From positions 558,001-622,000 of the forward strand of contig NZ_QJTE01000002.1 in NCBI RefSeq assembly GCF_003217255.1: 64,000 bases of DNA. The letters are read 5' to 3'. Below the pieces are notes generated by a model that was given only the letters and a program-made list of their open reading frames with translations, searched no databases and was not told where the DNA came from. How positions within the stretch are numbered: the first letter of the stretch is position 1; the number at the start of each line of letters is the position of its first letter. The stretch is from Pseudoroseicyclus aestuarii (GTDB lineage Bacteria > Pseudomonadota > Alphaproteobacteria > Rhodobacterales > Rhodobacteraceae). Positions 8,664 to 17,532 of the stretch are shown here, piece by piece. Both the position numbers and the translations under genes were made by a program.

Positions 8664-9615
8664 AGGGCTCGCCTCCGGCGCGGGGCGGGATCGCGCGGCC
8701 GACGAAGCCGGCAAGGATCACCACCGTAAGGATATAGGGAAGGGCATCGAGAAGCTGCGAGGAGACGTCGATGCGCAGCACCCCCTCCAGCACGTCGGGG
8801 CGCAGCGACAGTGCCTGCAGGAACCCGAAAAGCAGCGTCGCCCAGAGTGCGGCCCAGGGCCGCCACTTGGCGAAGATCAGCGCCGCCAGCGCGATGTAGC
8901 CGCGCCCGGCGGTCATGTCGCGCACGAAGCCGGCCTGCAGGCCCGTGGCGAGGTAGGCGCCGGCGAAACCGGTCAGCACGCCGCAGATCATCACCGCCGC
9001 ATAGCGCAGCCGCTCGACCGAGACGCCGGCGGTATCGACGGCGGCGGGGTTCTCGCCCACCGCCCGCAGGCGCAGGCCGAAGCGGGTGCGCTGCAGCACC
9101 CACCAGCTGAGGGGCACGCAGAGCAGCGCGACATAGACGAGGATCGAATGGCCCGAGATCAGCTCGTAGTAGATCGGGCCGAGCACCGGCACCTCGCGCA
9201 GGGCCTCGGCGCCGGGCAGGGTGATCGAATGGAAGCGCGCGCCGCCCGCCAGCGCCGGGGTGCGGCCCCCCTGGTTGAACCAGCTTTGCGCGATGACCAC
9301 CGTCAGCCCCTGCGCAAGAAAGTTGATCGCTACCCCCGAGATCAGCTGGTTGCCGCGGAAGGTGATCGAGGCGAGGCCGTGGATCGCCGACATCGACAGC
9401 GCGCCGACGATGCCCGCCGAAAGCCCGATCCAGACGCTGCCCGTCACCGCCGCGATGGCGGCGGAAAGGAAGGCCGCGGCCAGCATCTTCCCCTCGAGCC
9501 CGATGTCGACGATGCCCGCCCGCTCCGAGAAGAGCCCGGCGAGGCAGGCGAAGAGCAGCGGTGTGGCCAGGCGGACGGTGGTGTCCAGAACCTGCAGGAT
9601 GGTCGCGAGATCCAT
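8647..9615 (-). CDS. ABC transporter permease, nucleoside (BMP/Nup) type
   Basis: A 322-residue inner-membrane protein with about eight hydrophobic helices. The motif ERAGIVDIGLEGKMLAAAF is diagnostic of the second permease of BMP/RbsC-like nucleoside importers (YufQ, NupQ). It is encoded 10 bp after the first permease gene and overlaps the downstream phosphorylase gene. With the two-domain ATPase and the binding protein it forms a purine/pyrimidine nucleoside uptake system. Confidence 0.9.
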   Translation of the reverse strand: MDLATILQVLDTTVRLATPLLFACLAGLFSERAGIVDIGLEGKMLAAAFLSAAIAAVTGSVWIGLSAGIVGALSMSAIHGLASITFRGNQLISGVAINFLAQGLTVVIAQSWFNQGGRTPALAGGARFHSITLPGAEALREVPVLGPIYYELISGHSILVYVALLCVPLSWWVLQRTRFGLRLRAVGENPAAVDTAGVSVERLRYAAVMICGVLTGFAGAYLATGLQAGFVRDMTAGRGYIALAALIFAKWRPWAALWATLLFGFLQALSLRPDVLEGVLRIDVSSQLLDALPYILTVVILAGFVGRAIPPRAGGEPYVKER

Positions 9616-9625
9616 GGGCCTTGTC

Positions 9626-10753
9626 CTATTCCGCCGTCCGGGCCGTGGTGGATTTGCTGTCGGGCTTGGGCGCGCGGCGCAGGGTCGAGAAGACCCGCTC
9701 CAGCGGCATCCGCACCATGTTGTCCAGCGCCCCGGTGAACAGGATCACCAGCGCCTGGATCACCACGACCATGTCGCGCGGGATGCCGGTCCAAAGCGAC
9801 AGTTCGGCCCCGCCCTGGTAGAGGAACCCGAACAGCACCGCCGCAAGGAAGACGCCCAGCGGGTGGCTGCGGCCCATCAGCGCGACCGCGATGCCGATGA
9901 AGCCCGCGCCCTCGGCGCTGTTCAGCACCAGTCGCTCGGCCTCGCCCATCACGTTGTTGATCGCCATCATCCCGGCCAGACCGCCCGAGATCAGCATGGT
10001 CAGCATGATGATCCGCACCGGGCTGATCCCGGCGTAGCGGGCCGCGGGCTCCGACCAGCCGAAGCTGCGGATTTCGTAACCGAGGCGGCTGCGCCAGATC
10101 AGAAGCCAGACCGCGATGCAGGCGAGGATCGCGACGAAGAAGGCGACGTTCGCCGGCGCGCCGCGGAACAGCGGGTTGTCGGGGCTCGAGAACATGTCCT
10201 GAAAGGTCGGCAGACGCGCGGCCTCGGGGAAGCGGGCCGTCGCCGGCTCCATCCCGTCGGCCTTGAGCGGGCCGATCAGGAAGTAGTTCAGCAAGGAGGC
10301 AGCGATGAAGTTGAACATGATCGTGGTGATCACGATGTGGCTGCCGCGCTTGGCCTGCAGCAGCGCCGGGATCGCCGCCCATGCCGCGCCGAAGACGGCG
10401 GCCGTCGCCGCGGCGGCCAGCAGCGCCAGCGTCCAGTGCGGGAAGGGGATGTAAAGGCAGACAAGCGCCACGCCGAGGCCGCCCATCACGGCCTGCCCCT
10501 CGCCGCCGATGTTGAACATCTTGGCGTGGTTGGCCACCGCCACGGCGAGGCCGGTGAAGATGAAGTTGGTCGCGTAATACAGCGTGTAGCCCCAGCCGTA
10601 GGTGGAGCCGAGCGCCCCCTCGACCATGATCTTCAGCGCCTCCCAGGGGTTCTCCCCGATGGCGAGGATCACCACGGCCGAGAAGAAGGCGGCCAGTATC
10701 AGGCTGACCAGCGGGATCAGCAGCACATCGGCCCATTGCGGCATCTTTTGCAT
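9626..10753 (-). CDS. ABC transporter permease, nucleoside (BMP/Nup) type
   Basis: A 375-residue polytopic permease starting [21 protein letters not shown]. It carries the partner-permease motif ANHAKMFNIGGEGQAVMGGLG, typical of the YufP/NupP subunit of nucleoside importers. Its ATG at 10753 shares one base with the TGA of the ATPase gene (TGATG), which shows tight translational coupling. The C-terminus is cytoplasmic and basic (KPDSKSTT). Confidence 0.9.
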   Translation of the reverse strand: MQKMPQWADVLLIPLVSLILAAFFSAVVILAIGENPWEALKIMVEGALGSTYGWGYTLYYATNFIFTGLAVAVANHAKMFNIGGEGQAVMGGLGVALVCLYIPFPHWTLALLAAAATAAVFGAAWAAIPALLQAKRGSHIVITTIMFNFIAASLLNYFLIGPLKADGMEPATARFPEAARLPTFQDMFSSPDNPLFRGAPANVAFFVAILACIAVWLLIWRSRLGYEIRSFGWSEPAARYAGISPVRIIMLTMLISGGLAGMMAINNVMGEAERLVLNSAEGAGFIGIAVALMGRSHPLGVFLAAVLFGFLYQGGAELSLWTGIPRDMVVVIQALVILFTGALDNMVRMPLERVFSTLRRAPKPDSKSTTARTAE

Positions 10754-12351
10754 CAGGCCTCCTTCTCGGCGCTTGCGCTGCGGCGGGCGAGGTTCGCCTC
10801 GATCTCGGCCTCGCTGTGCGGGGCATCGGTGTCGGTGATCCCGGCCATCAGCAGGCCCAGCTCGCGCTCGTTGGTCTCGCTTGCCTGCCGCTCGCCCATG
10901 ATGCGGCCGTCGAACATGACGGCGACGCGGTCCGAGAGCGACAGGATCTCGTCCAGCTCGACGCTGACCAGAAGCACGGCCTTGCCGGCGTCGCGTAGGG
11001 CGACGATCTGCTGGTGGATGAATTCGATGGCGCCGATATCGACGCCGCGGGTCGGCTGGCCGACGAGCAGGAGGTCCGGGTCGCACTCCATCTCGCGGGC
11101 GACGACGATCTTCTGCTGGTTGCCGCCGGAAAAGTTCTTGGCCAGCAGGTTCGGGTTCGGCGGCCGCACGTCGAAGCGTTCCATCTTGGCGGCGCAATCG
11201 GCCTTGAGGGCGGCGTGGTCCATCAGCGTGCCGCGGCTGTAGCGGTCCGTGTGGTGGTAGCCGAAGCCGACGTTCTCCCAAGCGGCGAATTCCATCACCA
11301 GCCCCTCGGACTGGCGGTCCTCGGGCACATGGGCGATGCCGGCGTCGCGGCGCGACCGGCCATCGGCGCCGCGCCCCGAAAGCGGCAGATCGACGCCATT
11401 CACCGTGGCGCGCCCGGTGGCGGGGCGGTAGCCGCCCAGCACCTCGAGCAGTTCGGACTGGCCGTTGCCGGCGACGCCCGCGATGCCGAGGATCTCGCCC
11501 GCCCGCACCTCGAAGCTGACGCCCTTCACCCGCGCGACGCCGTCATGCTCGACCTTCAGGTCGCTGACCTGCAGCACGGGGGCACCGGGCGTGGCGGGGG
11601 TCTTGTCGACCTGCAGCAGCACGGTGCGCCCGACCATCAGCTCGGCGAGCTCGGTGGGGTTGGTGCCGGCGGTCGTGACCGTCTCGATCATCTCGCCGCG
11701 GCGCATGACGCTGACGGCATCGGTGGCTTCCATGATCTCGCGCAGCTTGTGGGTGATCAGGATGACCGTCTTTCCCTGGTCCTTGAGGTTGCCGAGGATG
11801 CGGAACAGGTGGTCCGCCTCGGCGGGGGTCAGCACGCCCGTCGGCTCGTCCAGGATCAGGATGTCGGCCTGCCGGTACAGCGCCTTCAGGATCTCGACCC
11901 GCTGCTGCATGCCGACGCCGATATCCTCGACCACGGCATCGGGGTCGACGTTCAGCTCGTATTCCTCGGCCAGGGCCTTCAGCTCGCGCCGGGCGCGGGC
12001 GAGCGAGGGACGCAGCAGGCCGGAATCCTCGGCGCCGAGGACGACGTTCTCGAGGACGGTGAAGTTCGGGACCAGTTTGAAGTGCTGGAACACCATGCCG
12101 ATGCCGGCGCGGATCGCGGTCTGGCTGTCGGTAATGTCGATCGGCGTGCCATGGATGGTGATCTCGCCCGCATCGGCCTTGTAGAAGCCGTACAGGATGC
12201 TCATCAGCGTCGACTTGCCGGCGCCGTTCTCGCCGATGATCCCGTGGATCGTGCCGGGCATCACCTTGAACGAGATGTCCTTGTTCGCCTGCACCGGTCC
12301 GAAGGACTTTGAGATGCCTTTCAACTCGATCGCGGGCGCGGCGTCAGCCAT
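10753..12351 (-). CDS. ABC transporter ATP-binding protein with two nucleotide-binding domains (nucleoside importer)
   Basis: A 532-residue ATPase with tandem ABC domains as in RbsA/YufO. The first domain has Walker [11 protein letters not shown] near residue 38, a degenerate signature ([13 protein letters not shown]) and Walker [13 protein letters not shown]. The second has [16 protein letters not shown] as an altered Walker A, signature [15 protein letters not shown] and [12 protein letters not shown]. One degenerate and one conserved site is normal in this subfamily. It energises the two permeases that follow. Confidence 0.93.
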   Translation of the reverse strand: MADAAPAIELKGISKSFGPVQANKDISFKVMPGTIHGIIGENGAGKSTLMSILYGFYKADAGEITIHGTPIDITDSQTAIRAGIGMVFQHFKLVPNFTVLENVVLGAEDSGLLRPSLARARRELKALAEEYELNVDPDAVVEDIGVGMQQRVEILKALYRQADILILDEPTGVLTPAEADHLFRILGNLKDQGKTVILITHKLREIMEATDAVSVMRRGEMIETVTTAGTNPTELAELMVGRTVLLQVDKTPATPGAPVLQVSDLKVEHDGVARVKGVSFEVRAGEILGIAGVAGNGQSELLEVLGGYRPATGRATVNGVDLPLSGRGADGRSRRDAGIAHVPEDRQSEGLVMEFAAWENVGFGYHHTDRYSRGTLMDHAALKADCAAKMERFDVRPPNPNLLAKNFSGGNQQKIVVAREMECDPDLLLVGQPTRGVDIGAIEFIHQQIVALRDAGKAVLLVSVELDEILSLSDRVAVMFDGRIMGERQASETNERELGLLMAGITDTDAPHSEAEIEANLARRSASAEKEA

Positions 12352-12379
12352 GGCGGGCCTTTCGGGCAGAAACGAAAAA

Positions 12380-12407
12380 CGGGGCCGCGCGCAATGGCAC
12401 GGCCCCG
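12380..12407 (-). terminator. Intrinsic terminator/attenuator inside the nucleoside transporter operon
   Basis: On the minus strand, just after the stop of the BMP binding-protein gene, CGGGGCCG pairs perfectly with CGGCCCCG across a 12-nt loop. It is followed at once by TTTTT (12375-12379). The hairpin sits in the 69-bp gap before the ATPase gene. Partial termination here would yield more binding protein than ATPase and permeases, a common arrangement in ABC importer operons. Confidence 0.7.
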
Positions 12408-12420
12408 AAGGGATGCTCGA

Positions 12421-13416
12421 TCAGAAGCTGATCGCGTCGCAGGTCTCGTCGGAGGCGTAGTCGTGCACCTCGATCGAGCCGTCTTCGATGCCGGCGCGCG
12501 CCTCGTCGAGGGCGGTGCGCATCTCGTCGGTGACGCGGCCCTCGTTGTACTCGTCGATCGCGGCGCCGACGCCCTCGTCGCTGATGCCCATCGTCACCAC
12601 GCCCGGCTCGAGGCTCTCGCCCGCCGAGAAGGCGTCGTAGACGCTGTTGTCCACGCGCTTGACCATCGAGGTCAGCATGTTGTCGGGGTGCAGGTAGTTC
12701 TGGTTGGAATCGACGCCGATGCCCATCACGCCTTCATCGGCGACGGTCTGCAGAACGCCGATGCCGCTGGCCCCGGCGGCGGCGAAGATCACGTCGGCGC
12801 CCTGGCTGATCTGCGCCTGCGCCAGCTCCGAGCCGCGGACCGGGTCGGCCCAGGCGGCGGGGGTGGTGCCGACCATGTTGGCCAGAACCTCGGCCTCGGG
12901 GTCGGTCGCCTTGACGCCCTGCGCGTAGCCGCAGGCGAACTTGCGGATCAGCGGGATGTCCATGCCGCCGACGAAGCCGACGGTATGCGACTCGCTCGCC
13001 ATCGCGGCCATCACGCCCACGAGGTAGGAGCCGGTGTGCTCGTCGAACACGACCGAGCGGACGTTGGGCTGGTCGACGACCGAGTCGACGATCATGAAGG
13101 TGGTGTCGGGGTAGTCGGGCGCGACCTGCTCGAGCACGGAGGCGAAGGAGAAGCCGGTCGTGACGATCGGGTTCAGCCCCTGCTCGGCAAAGCGGCGAAG
13201 TGCCTGTTCGCGCTGCGCTTCGGACTGCAGCTCGACCTCGGCGAAGCTCTCGCCGGTTTCCTCGGCCCAGCGGCTCGCGCCGTTGAAGGCCGACTCGTTG
13301 AAGGATTTGTCGAACTTGCCGCCGAGATCATAGATGATCGCGGGCTCGGCCAGCGCGGCGCCGGCGCTCAGCGCGATACCGGCCGCGGCACTGAAAAGTT
13401 TGGTGGTCAGCGTCAT
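12421..13416 (-). CDS. BMP family ABC transporter substrate-binding protein (nucleosides)
   Basis: A 331-residue periplasmic protein: MTLTTKLFSAAAGIALSAGAALA is a signal peptide cleaved before EPAIIYDLGGKFDKSFN. The N-terminal GGKFDKSFNESAFNGA, AEQGLNPIVTTGFSF and the C-terminal VKRVDNSVYDAF segments are typical of the basic membrane protein (BMP/PnrA) family that binds purine nucleosides. It has no lipobox, as expected for a Gram-negative soluble binding protein. ATG 13416 follows a GGGAG ribosome binding site; the open frame upstream to 13545 has none. First gene of the operon running down to 7851. Confidence 0.93.
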   Translation of the reverse strand: MTLTTKLFSAAAGIALSAGAALAEPAIIYDLGGKFDKSFNESAFNGASRWAEETGESFAEVELQSEAQREQALRRFAEQGLNPIVTTGFSFASVLEQVAPDYPDTTFMIVDSVVDQPNVRSVVFDEHTGSYLVGVMAAMASESHTVGFVGGMDIPLIRKFACGYAQGVKATDPEAEVLANMVGTTPAAWADPVRGSELAQAQISQGADVIFAAAGASGIGVLQTVADEGVMGIGVDSNQNYLHPDNMLTSMVKRVDNSVYDAFSAGESLEPGVVTMGISDEGVGAAIDEYNEGRVTDEMRTALDEARAGIEDGSIEVHDYASDETCDAISF

Positions 13417-13490
13417 GATGATCTCCCAGTTGATCCGCGGGACTGTGCCGCCCCGTCCGCGGGCAGGCCATCCCCGCCCCATCATTGCGG

Positions 13491-13520
13491 AATAAGGCAA
13501 CGCGCACCCCGGAGGGTCAA
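13491..13520 (-). promoter_or_regulatory. Candidate sigma-70 promoter of the nucleoside transporter operon
   Basis: On the minus strand a -35-like TTGACC (13515-13520) is separated by 18 bp from a -10-like CTTATT (13491-13496), about 75 bp upstream of the binding-protein start. This is the only good -35/-10 pair in the 148-bp gap. The spacing is slightly long and the -10 match is modest. Confidence 0.35.
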
Positions 13521-13564
13521 CTGCTTTCTTAACGGTTTGCGCCACGTTCCGGAGCGTTTGCCGC

Positions 13565-14008
13565 CTAGCTGACGCCGGGGCAGGGCGGCAGCTCCTTGCG
13601 CATCACAACGGCGTCGACCGCGCCGCCGGGCCGCGCGTAGTACCGCCTCCGCCGCCCCGCGGCATCATAGCCCGCCGCCCGGTAAAGCGCGCCCGCGGCA
13701 GCGTTGTCCTCGGCCACCTCGAGAAAGACCGAGCGGACCCCGGCGCGGGCCGCAACCTCTTCGAAGGCGGCCAGCGCGGCGCTTGCGCGGCCCTGCCGGC
13801 GCTGCACCGGATCGGTGGCGAGGGTCACGATCTCGGCCTCGTCCAGCACGGCGCGGCCGATCACGAAGGCCTGCGCATCGCCCGCGGCAATCGCGCCGGG
13901 CGCGGCCAGAAGCTGCGCGAATTCCTCGGCGCTCCAGCCGCGCTCGGGGGCGAAGGCGCGGGCATGGGTCTCGGCCAGGGCCTCGGGGCGCAGGGCGGGG
14001 GGCGTCAT
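13565..14008 (-). CDS. rimI: GNAT acetyltransferase, RimI-type (ribosomal protein alanine N-acetyltransferase)
   Basis: A 147-residue GNAT protein with the acetyl-CoA-binding motif A VQRRQGRASAALAAFEEVA and motif B LEVAEDNAAAGALYRAAGYDAAGRRRRYYA, characteristic of RimI. RimI acetylates the N-terminus of ribosomal protein S18. It directly follows tsaB with a 4-bp overlap (14005-14008), the common tsaB-rimI order, which supports the assignment over other GNATs. Confidence 0.82.
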   Translation of the reverse strand: MTPPALRPEALAETHARAFAPERGWSAEEFAQLLAAPGAIAAGDAQAFVIGRAVLDEAEIVTLATDPVQRRQGRASAALAAFEEVAARAGVRSVFLEVAEDNAAAGALYRAAGYDAAGRRRRYYARPGGAVDAVVMRKELPPCPGVS

Positions 14009-14586
14009 GCGATCAGCGGCGGCGGCGCCTCGCGCGGCGGGGCGGCATCGGCGGCGCGGATGTAGAAGGGCGCCGGGCGCGGCTGCGGCGTGCCCGCGCG
14101 GCCCTGCGCGATGCGCGCCACGGCAAGCGCCAGCGCCTCTGGCGGCGGGGCGGGCCGGGCCTCGGGCGCGTCGGAGGCGGGCAGAAGCTGCGGCGTCTCG
14201 GCCCCCGCCTCGGTCAGCCGCTGCACCCAGAGGTGATCGCGCGGGGCCGGCAGGGCGATGGTGACAGGGCGGGGCAGGTCCAGCGCTGCCGCCTCGAAGC
14301 CGGTGACGCCCATGGCAGGCACGCCAAGGCCCAGCGCCAGCCCCCGCGCCGCCGAGACGGCGACCCGCAGGCCGGTGAAGTTGCCAGGGCCGGTGCCCAC
14401 GCCAATGGCGCCAAGATCGCCCCAGGAAAGGCCGGCCTCGGCCAGAACCTCCTCGAGCAGCGGCATCAGCCGCTCGGCCTGTCCCCGTGCCATGGCTTCG
14501 GACCGCAGGATCGGGCCATCGTCATGCAGCAAAGCGGCCGCGCAATGCGCGGCCGAGCAGTCGAAGGCGAGGATGGGCGCGTGCAC
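14005..14586 (-). CDS. tsaB: tRNA threonylcarbamoyladenosine biosynthesis protein TsaB
   Basis: A 193-residue inactive ASKHA-fold partner of TsaD in synthesis of the t6A37 modification of ANN-decoding tRNAs. The start HAPILAFDCSAAHCAAALL corresponds to the family's first nucleotide-binding strand. GVGTGPGNFTGLRVAVSAARGLALG is the best-conserved TsaB segment. It lies between nifU (4-bp gap) and rimI (4-bp overlap). At 193 residues it is a little short for the family, which is often 210-230. Confidence 0.9.
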   Translation of the reverse strand: MHAPILAFDCSAAHCAAALLHDDGPILRSEAMARGQAERLMPLLEEVLAEAGLSWGDLGAIGVGTGPGNFTGLRVAVSAARGLALGLGVPAMGVTGFEAAALDLPRPVTIALPAPRDHLWVQRLTEAGAETPQLLPASDAPEARPAPPPEALALAVARIAQGRAGTPQPRPAPFYIRAADAAPPREAPPPLIA

Positions 14587-14590
14587 CGGG

Positions 14591-15157
14591 TCAGGCGGCG
14601 ACGGGCCGCACCTCGGTCACCTCGGGGATGTAGTGCCGCAGCAGGTTCTCGATCCCCATCTTCAGCGTCAGGGTCGAGGAGGGGCAGCCAGCGCAGGCGC
14701 CCTGCATGTGCAGGTAGACGACGCCGCGGTCGAAGCCGTGGAAGGTGATGTCGCCACCATCCTGCGCCACGGCGGGCCGCACGCGGGTATCGAGCAGGTC
14801 CTTGATCTGGCCGACGATCTGCGCGTCCTCGCCGTCCTCGGCATGGGCGGCATGGCCGCTGGAGGCCTGCGTGCCCTCGACGGCGGGCTCACCCGACTGC
14901 GCGTGATCCATGATCGCGCCCAGAACAGCGGGCTTGATGTGATCCCATTCGATGCCGTCGGCCTTGGTCACGGTGACGAAATCGGCGCCAAGAAAGACGC
15001 CCGAGACGCCGCCCACGGCAAAGATGCGCCGCGCCAGGGGCGAGGCTTGCGCCGCCTCCGCCTCGGGGAAGTCTGCGGTGCCTTGTCCCAGCACCTCGGT
15101 TCCCGGAAGGAACTTCAGCGTCGCCGGGTTCGGCGTGGATTCGGTCTGGATGAACAT
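14591..15157 (-). CDS. NifU family Fe-S cluster carrier with Nfu N-terminal domain
   Basis: A 188-residue protein. MFIQTESTPNPATLKFLPG opens the Nfu N-terminal domain (about 1-90). The C-terminal NifU-like domain has the cluster-binding CAGC in HMQGACAGCPSSTLTLKMGIENLL. The domain order matches NfuA/Nfu1-type carriers that deliver Fe-S clusters to client proteins. ATG 15157 is chosen because it begins at the conserved N-terminus; the frame is open upstream but has no family similarity. Confidence 0.9.
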   Translation of the reverse strand: MFIQTESTPNPATLKFLPGTEVLGQGTADFPEAEAAQASPLARRIFAVGGVSGVFLGADFVTVTKADGIEWDHIKPAVLGAIMDHAQSGEPAVEGTQASSGHAAHAEDGEDAQIVGQIKDLLDTRVRPAVAQDGGDITFHGFDRGVVYLHMQGACAGCPSSTLTLKMGIENLLRHYIPEVTEVRPVAA

Positions 15158-15243
15158 GACATCGTCTCCCGTATAGGCCCTCGATATGCGCCCGGCCCCG
15201 CCACCTGTCAAGAAAGCTGGAACGATTCCAGATCGCGCAGGCG

Positions 15244-15609
15244 CTACCTGTCGAAAAAGGGGTTGGACGCGGCGATGTCGACGCGCCGCCGCGCGGCGAC
15301 CACCTCTCCGCTCGGCCCGTCGTGCAGCAGCACGGCGAAGACGTCGCGCATGGCGTTGCGGTCCAGGTTGATGCGCAGCTGCGTGTCGAGGCCCGGCTCC
15401 ACCGCGCGGCTGCCGATCACCCGCCCGTCCAGCGTATCGACAATCACCACCCGGCCCGGCGCGCTGCTCTTGACGATCTGCAGCACGACGTCGTTGCCGC
15501 GCGGATGCACCGGCCCGGCGATGATGTAATCGGGATCGCCCGCACCCTGTGCCGCCGCCTGCAGCGGCAGGGCGGCCAGCAGCGCGATGAGGGCCAGCAC
15601 CCGCCGCAT
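15244..15609 (-). CDS. Small exported protein, paralogue of the next gene (DUF7282-like)
   Basis: A 121-residue protein with a signal peptide (MRRVLALIALLAALPLQAAA). The mature part is a single beta-rich domain: SAPGRVVIVDTLDGRVIGSR, then FAVLLHDG and AARRRVDI. The pattern resembles the DUF7282 domain, tentatively. The upstream gene (15609-15980) encodes the same layout, including ARRR followed by a hydrophobic residue near the end, so the two are tandem duplicates. They share one base, so they are translated from one message. Function unknown. Confidence 0.65.
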   Translation of the reverse strand: MRRVLALIALLAALPLQAAAQGAGDPDYIIAGPVHPRGNDVVLQIVKSSAPGRVVIVDTLDGRVIGSRAVEPGLDTQLRINLDRNAMRDVFAVLLHDGPSGEVVAARRRVDIAASNPFFDR

Positions 15610-15980
15610 CAGTCGCGCCCGATCCGGGCGAGGAAATCCTCGTCGACGATGTTCAGGCGGCGCCGGGCCACGATCTCTCCGTCCTGCACGAGGACGGCGG
15701 TGACGTCCTGCGTCACCGGCAGGCCGCGGACCACCACGCGCACGTCGTGATGCGCCCCGGCGGAAATCGCCTGCCGCGAGATGACCTGCTCGCCCCGCAG
15801 GATCAGCAACTCGGACGGCGCCGTCGCCATGACGGAGCGGATGTCGAAATAGCCGCCTTCCTCGATGAAGGGATCGGGGACGATGTGGTTTTCGGTCGGG
15901 GTCAGCCCCTGCGCCCAGAGGGTGGCGGGGGCCGCGGTCAGGACCAGGGCGGCCATTGCGGCGCGGGCCGTTCGGATCAT
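15609..15980 (-). CDS. Small exported protein, paralogue of the neighbouring gene (DUF7282-like)
   Basis: A 123-residue protein with a signal peptide (about 1-23, ending LWAQ). Its domain aligns by eye with the downstream paralogue: TAPSELLILRGEQVISRQ against the SAPGRVVIVD segment, DVTAVLVQDGEIVARRRLNI against DVFAVLLHDG...ARRRVDI. It ends in ARIGRD and has no lipobox or C-terminal anchor. Likely periplasmic; no function can be assigned. Confidence 0.65.
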   Translation of the reverse strand: MIRTARAAMAALVLTAAPATLWAQGLTPTENHIVPDPFIEEGGYFDIRSVMATAPSELLILRGEQVISRQAISAGAHHDVRVVVRGLPVTQDVTAVLVQDGEIVARRRLNIVDEDFLARIGRD

Positions 15981-16077
15981 CGCTCCCTCCCTGAGGTCAT
16001 TGCACCCTTCACCAGATGGGGCGCTTAGGCGCGATGTCAGCCCCCCGGGGCTGCGCCCTCGCGCCGGCGTGAGACCG

Positions 16078-16533
16078 TCAGGTGATCGCCTCCAGCCGCT
16101 CTTTCGAGATGGCGCCGGGCACGATGGTGATCGGGATCGGCAGCGATCCGGATTGCCGCGTCAGCTGGGTGACCAGCGGGCCGGGGCCGTTGTTGCCGTC
16201 GCCCGCGCCCAGAACGAGGACGCCGATGCTGGGATCGTCGCGGATCAGGGCCATGATCTCGGGCACCCGCTCGCCCTCGCGGATCACCAGCTCGGGCTCG
16301 ACCTTCTGCCGGTCGCGCATCCACTTGGCATAGACCTCGAAATGGACCTCGATCCGCTCCTGCGCCTCCTCGCGCATGATGTCGCCGACGCCGACCCAAT
16401 GGCCGAACTCGTCCGGCTCGATGATCGACAGGACGGTGACGCCCGCCCCGGTATGGCTGGCGCGCATGGCGGCAAAGCGCATGGCGTTCAGGCACTCGCG
16501 GCTCTCGTCCAGAACGACAAGGAATTTACGCAT
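16078..16533 (-). CDS. Universal stress protein (UspA family)
   Basis: A 151-residue single Usp domain beginning MRKFLVVLDESRECLNAMRFAA. The ATP-binding-type loop is partly recognisable in VLVLGAGDGNNGPGPLVTQL, and the C-terminal strand is IPITIVPG. Usp proteins bind nucleotides and support survival under stress. ATG 16533 gives the normal family N-terminus. It stands alone between the small exported pair and the aminotransferase. Confidence 0.85.
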   Translation of the reverse strand: MRKFLVVLDESRECLNAMRFAAMRASHTGAGVTVLSIIEPDEFGHWVGVGDIMREEAQERIEVHFEVYAKWMRDRQKVEPELVIREGERVPEIMALIRDDPSIGVLVLGAGDGNNGPGPLVTQLTRQSGSLPIPITIVPGAISKERLEAIT

Positions 16534-16608
16534 GATCGCCCCCCTCGGCTGTTCGCCGCGCCGCATGATGGAGTTTCAGCCGCGCTCTGGCAACGGGCAT
16601 CCGCGCCG

Positions 16609-17475
16609 TCAGGCCCCCGAGAGCGCCCAGTCCCAGTACAGCCGCCGCGCCTGCGCCGCCACCGGGCCGGGCTGGTACTGCACCTCGTCGAAGGCGGTGA
16701 CGGGCGTCACCTTGGACATGTTCCCGGTCAGGAAGACCTCGTCCGCGGCGCGCACCTCGTCGAAGGTCAGGACCCGCTCCTCGACCGTGACGCCGGCCTG
16801 TCGCAGCAGGGCGATATGGCGGTTGCGGGTGATGCCGGCAAGGAAGGTGCCGTTGGGGATCGGCGTGGCGACGACGCCGTCCTTGACGATGAAGACATTG
16901 GCCGTCGCCGTCTCGGCGACATTGCCCATGGCATCGGCCACCAGCGCGTTGTCGAAGCCCTTGGACCGCGCCTCCATGATCATCCGCGCGTTGTTGGGGT
17001 AAAGCGCCCCGGCCTTCGCATCCAGCACGGCATCGGCCAGCACGGGGCGGTGAAAGCGCGTGGTGGTCAGGCGAACGGTGGCATCCTCGGGCGCCAGCGG
17101 CACCGCCTCGAGGCAGATGCAGAAGCCGGTCGCGCCCTGCGGGTCGGGCGCGATGGCCCCGGCGCCGGCGTCGATCGCCCAGTACATCGGCCGGATGTAG
17201 AGCGCCGCGTCCGCGGGATAGAGGGCGAGGCCCTCCTGCACGAGGCGCACCATCTCTTCCGCCGTGACGCTGGGCCGGATCATCATCGCCTCGGCCGAGC
17301 GGTTGAGGCGGGCGCAATGCAGATCGAGGTCGGGCGCCACACCATGCGCGTAGCGCGCGCCGTCGAAGACCGTGCTGCCCAGCCAGGCGCCGTGGTCGGC
17401 GGCGCGCATCACCGCGATGTCGCCCTCGTGCCACTGCCCGTCGAACCAAGTGCGGATATCGCTGCCCGTCGCCAT
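16609..17475 (-). CDS. Class IV aminotransferase, branched-chain amino acid type
   Basis: A 288-residue PLP enzyme. The fold-type IV signature is visible as GSTVFDGARYAHG near the N-terminus and the PLP-lysine region LDAKAGALYPNNARMIMEARSKGFDNALVAD. Later come NVAETATANVFIVKDGVVATP and FLAGITRNRHIALLRQAG. It most resembles branched-chain amino acid aminotransferase, but D-amino-acid aminotransferases and ADC lyases share this fold, so the substrate is not certain. Monocistronic in appearance. Confidence 0.82.
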   Translation of the reverse strand: MATGSDIRTWFDGQWHEGDIAVMRAADHGAWLGSTVFDGARYAHGVAPDLDLHCARLNRSAEAMMIRPSVTAEEMVRLVQEGLALYPADAALYIRPMYWAIDAGAGAIAPDPQGATGFCICLEAVPLAPEDATVRLTTTRFHRPVLADAVLDAKAGALYPNNARMIMEARSKGFDNALVADAMGNVAETATANVFIVKDGVVATPIPNGTFLAGITRNRHIALLRQAGVTVEERVLTFDEVRAADEVFLTGNMSKVTPVTAFDEVQYQPGPVAAQARRLYWDWALSGA

Positions 17476-17532
17476 TCCCGGCCTCCTGTCTTGCGTGGCG
17501 GAGGCTAGGCGAGGGGCGGGGCAAGGTCCAGA

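Noticed and set aside
9221-11242. 673-codon open frame antisense to the ABC transporter genes
   Set aside because: Shadow of the strongly supported permease and ATPase genes.
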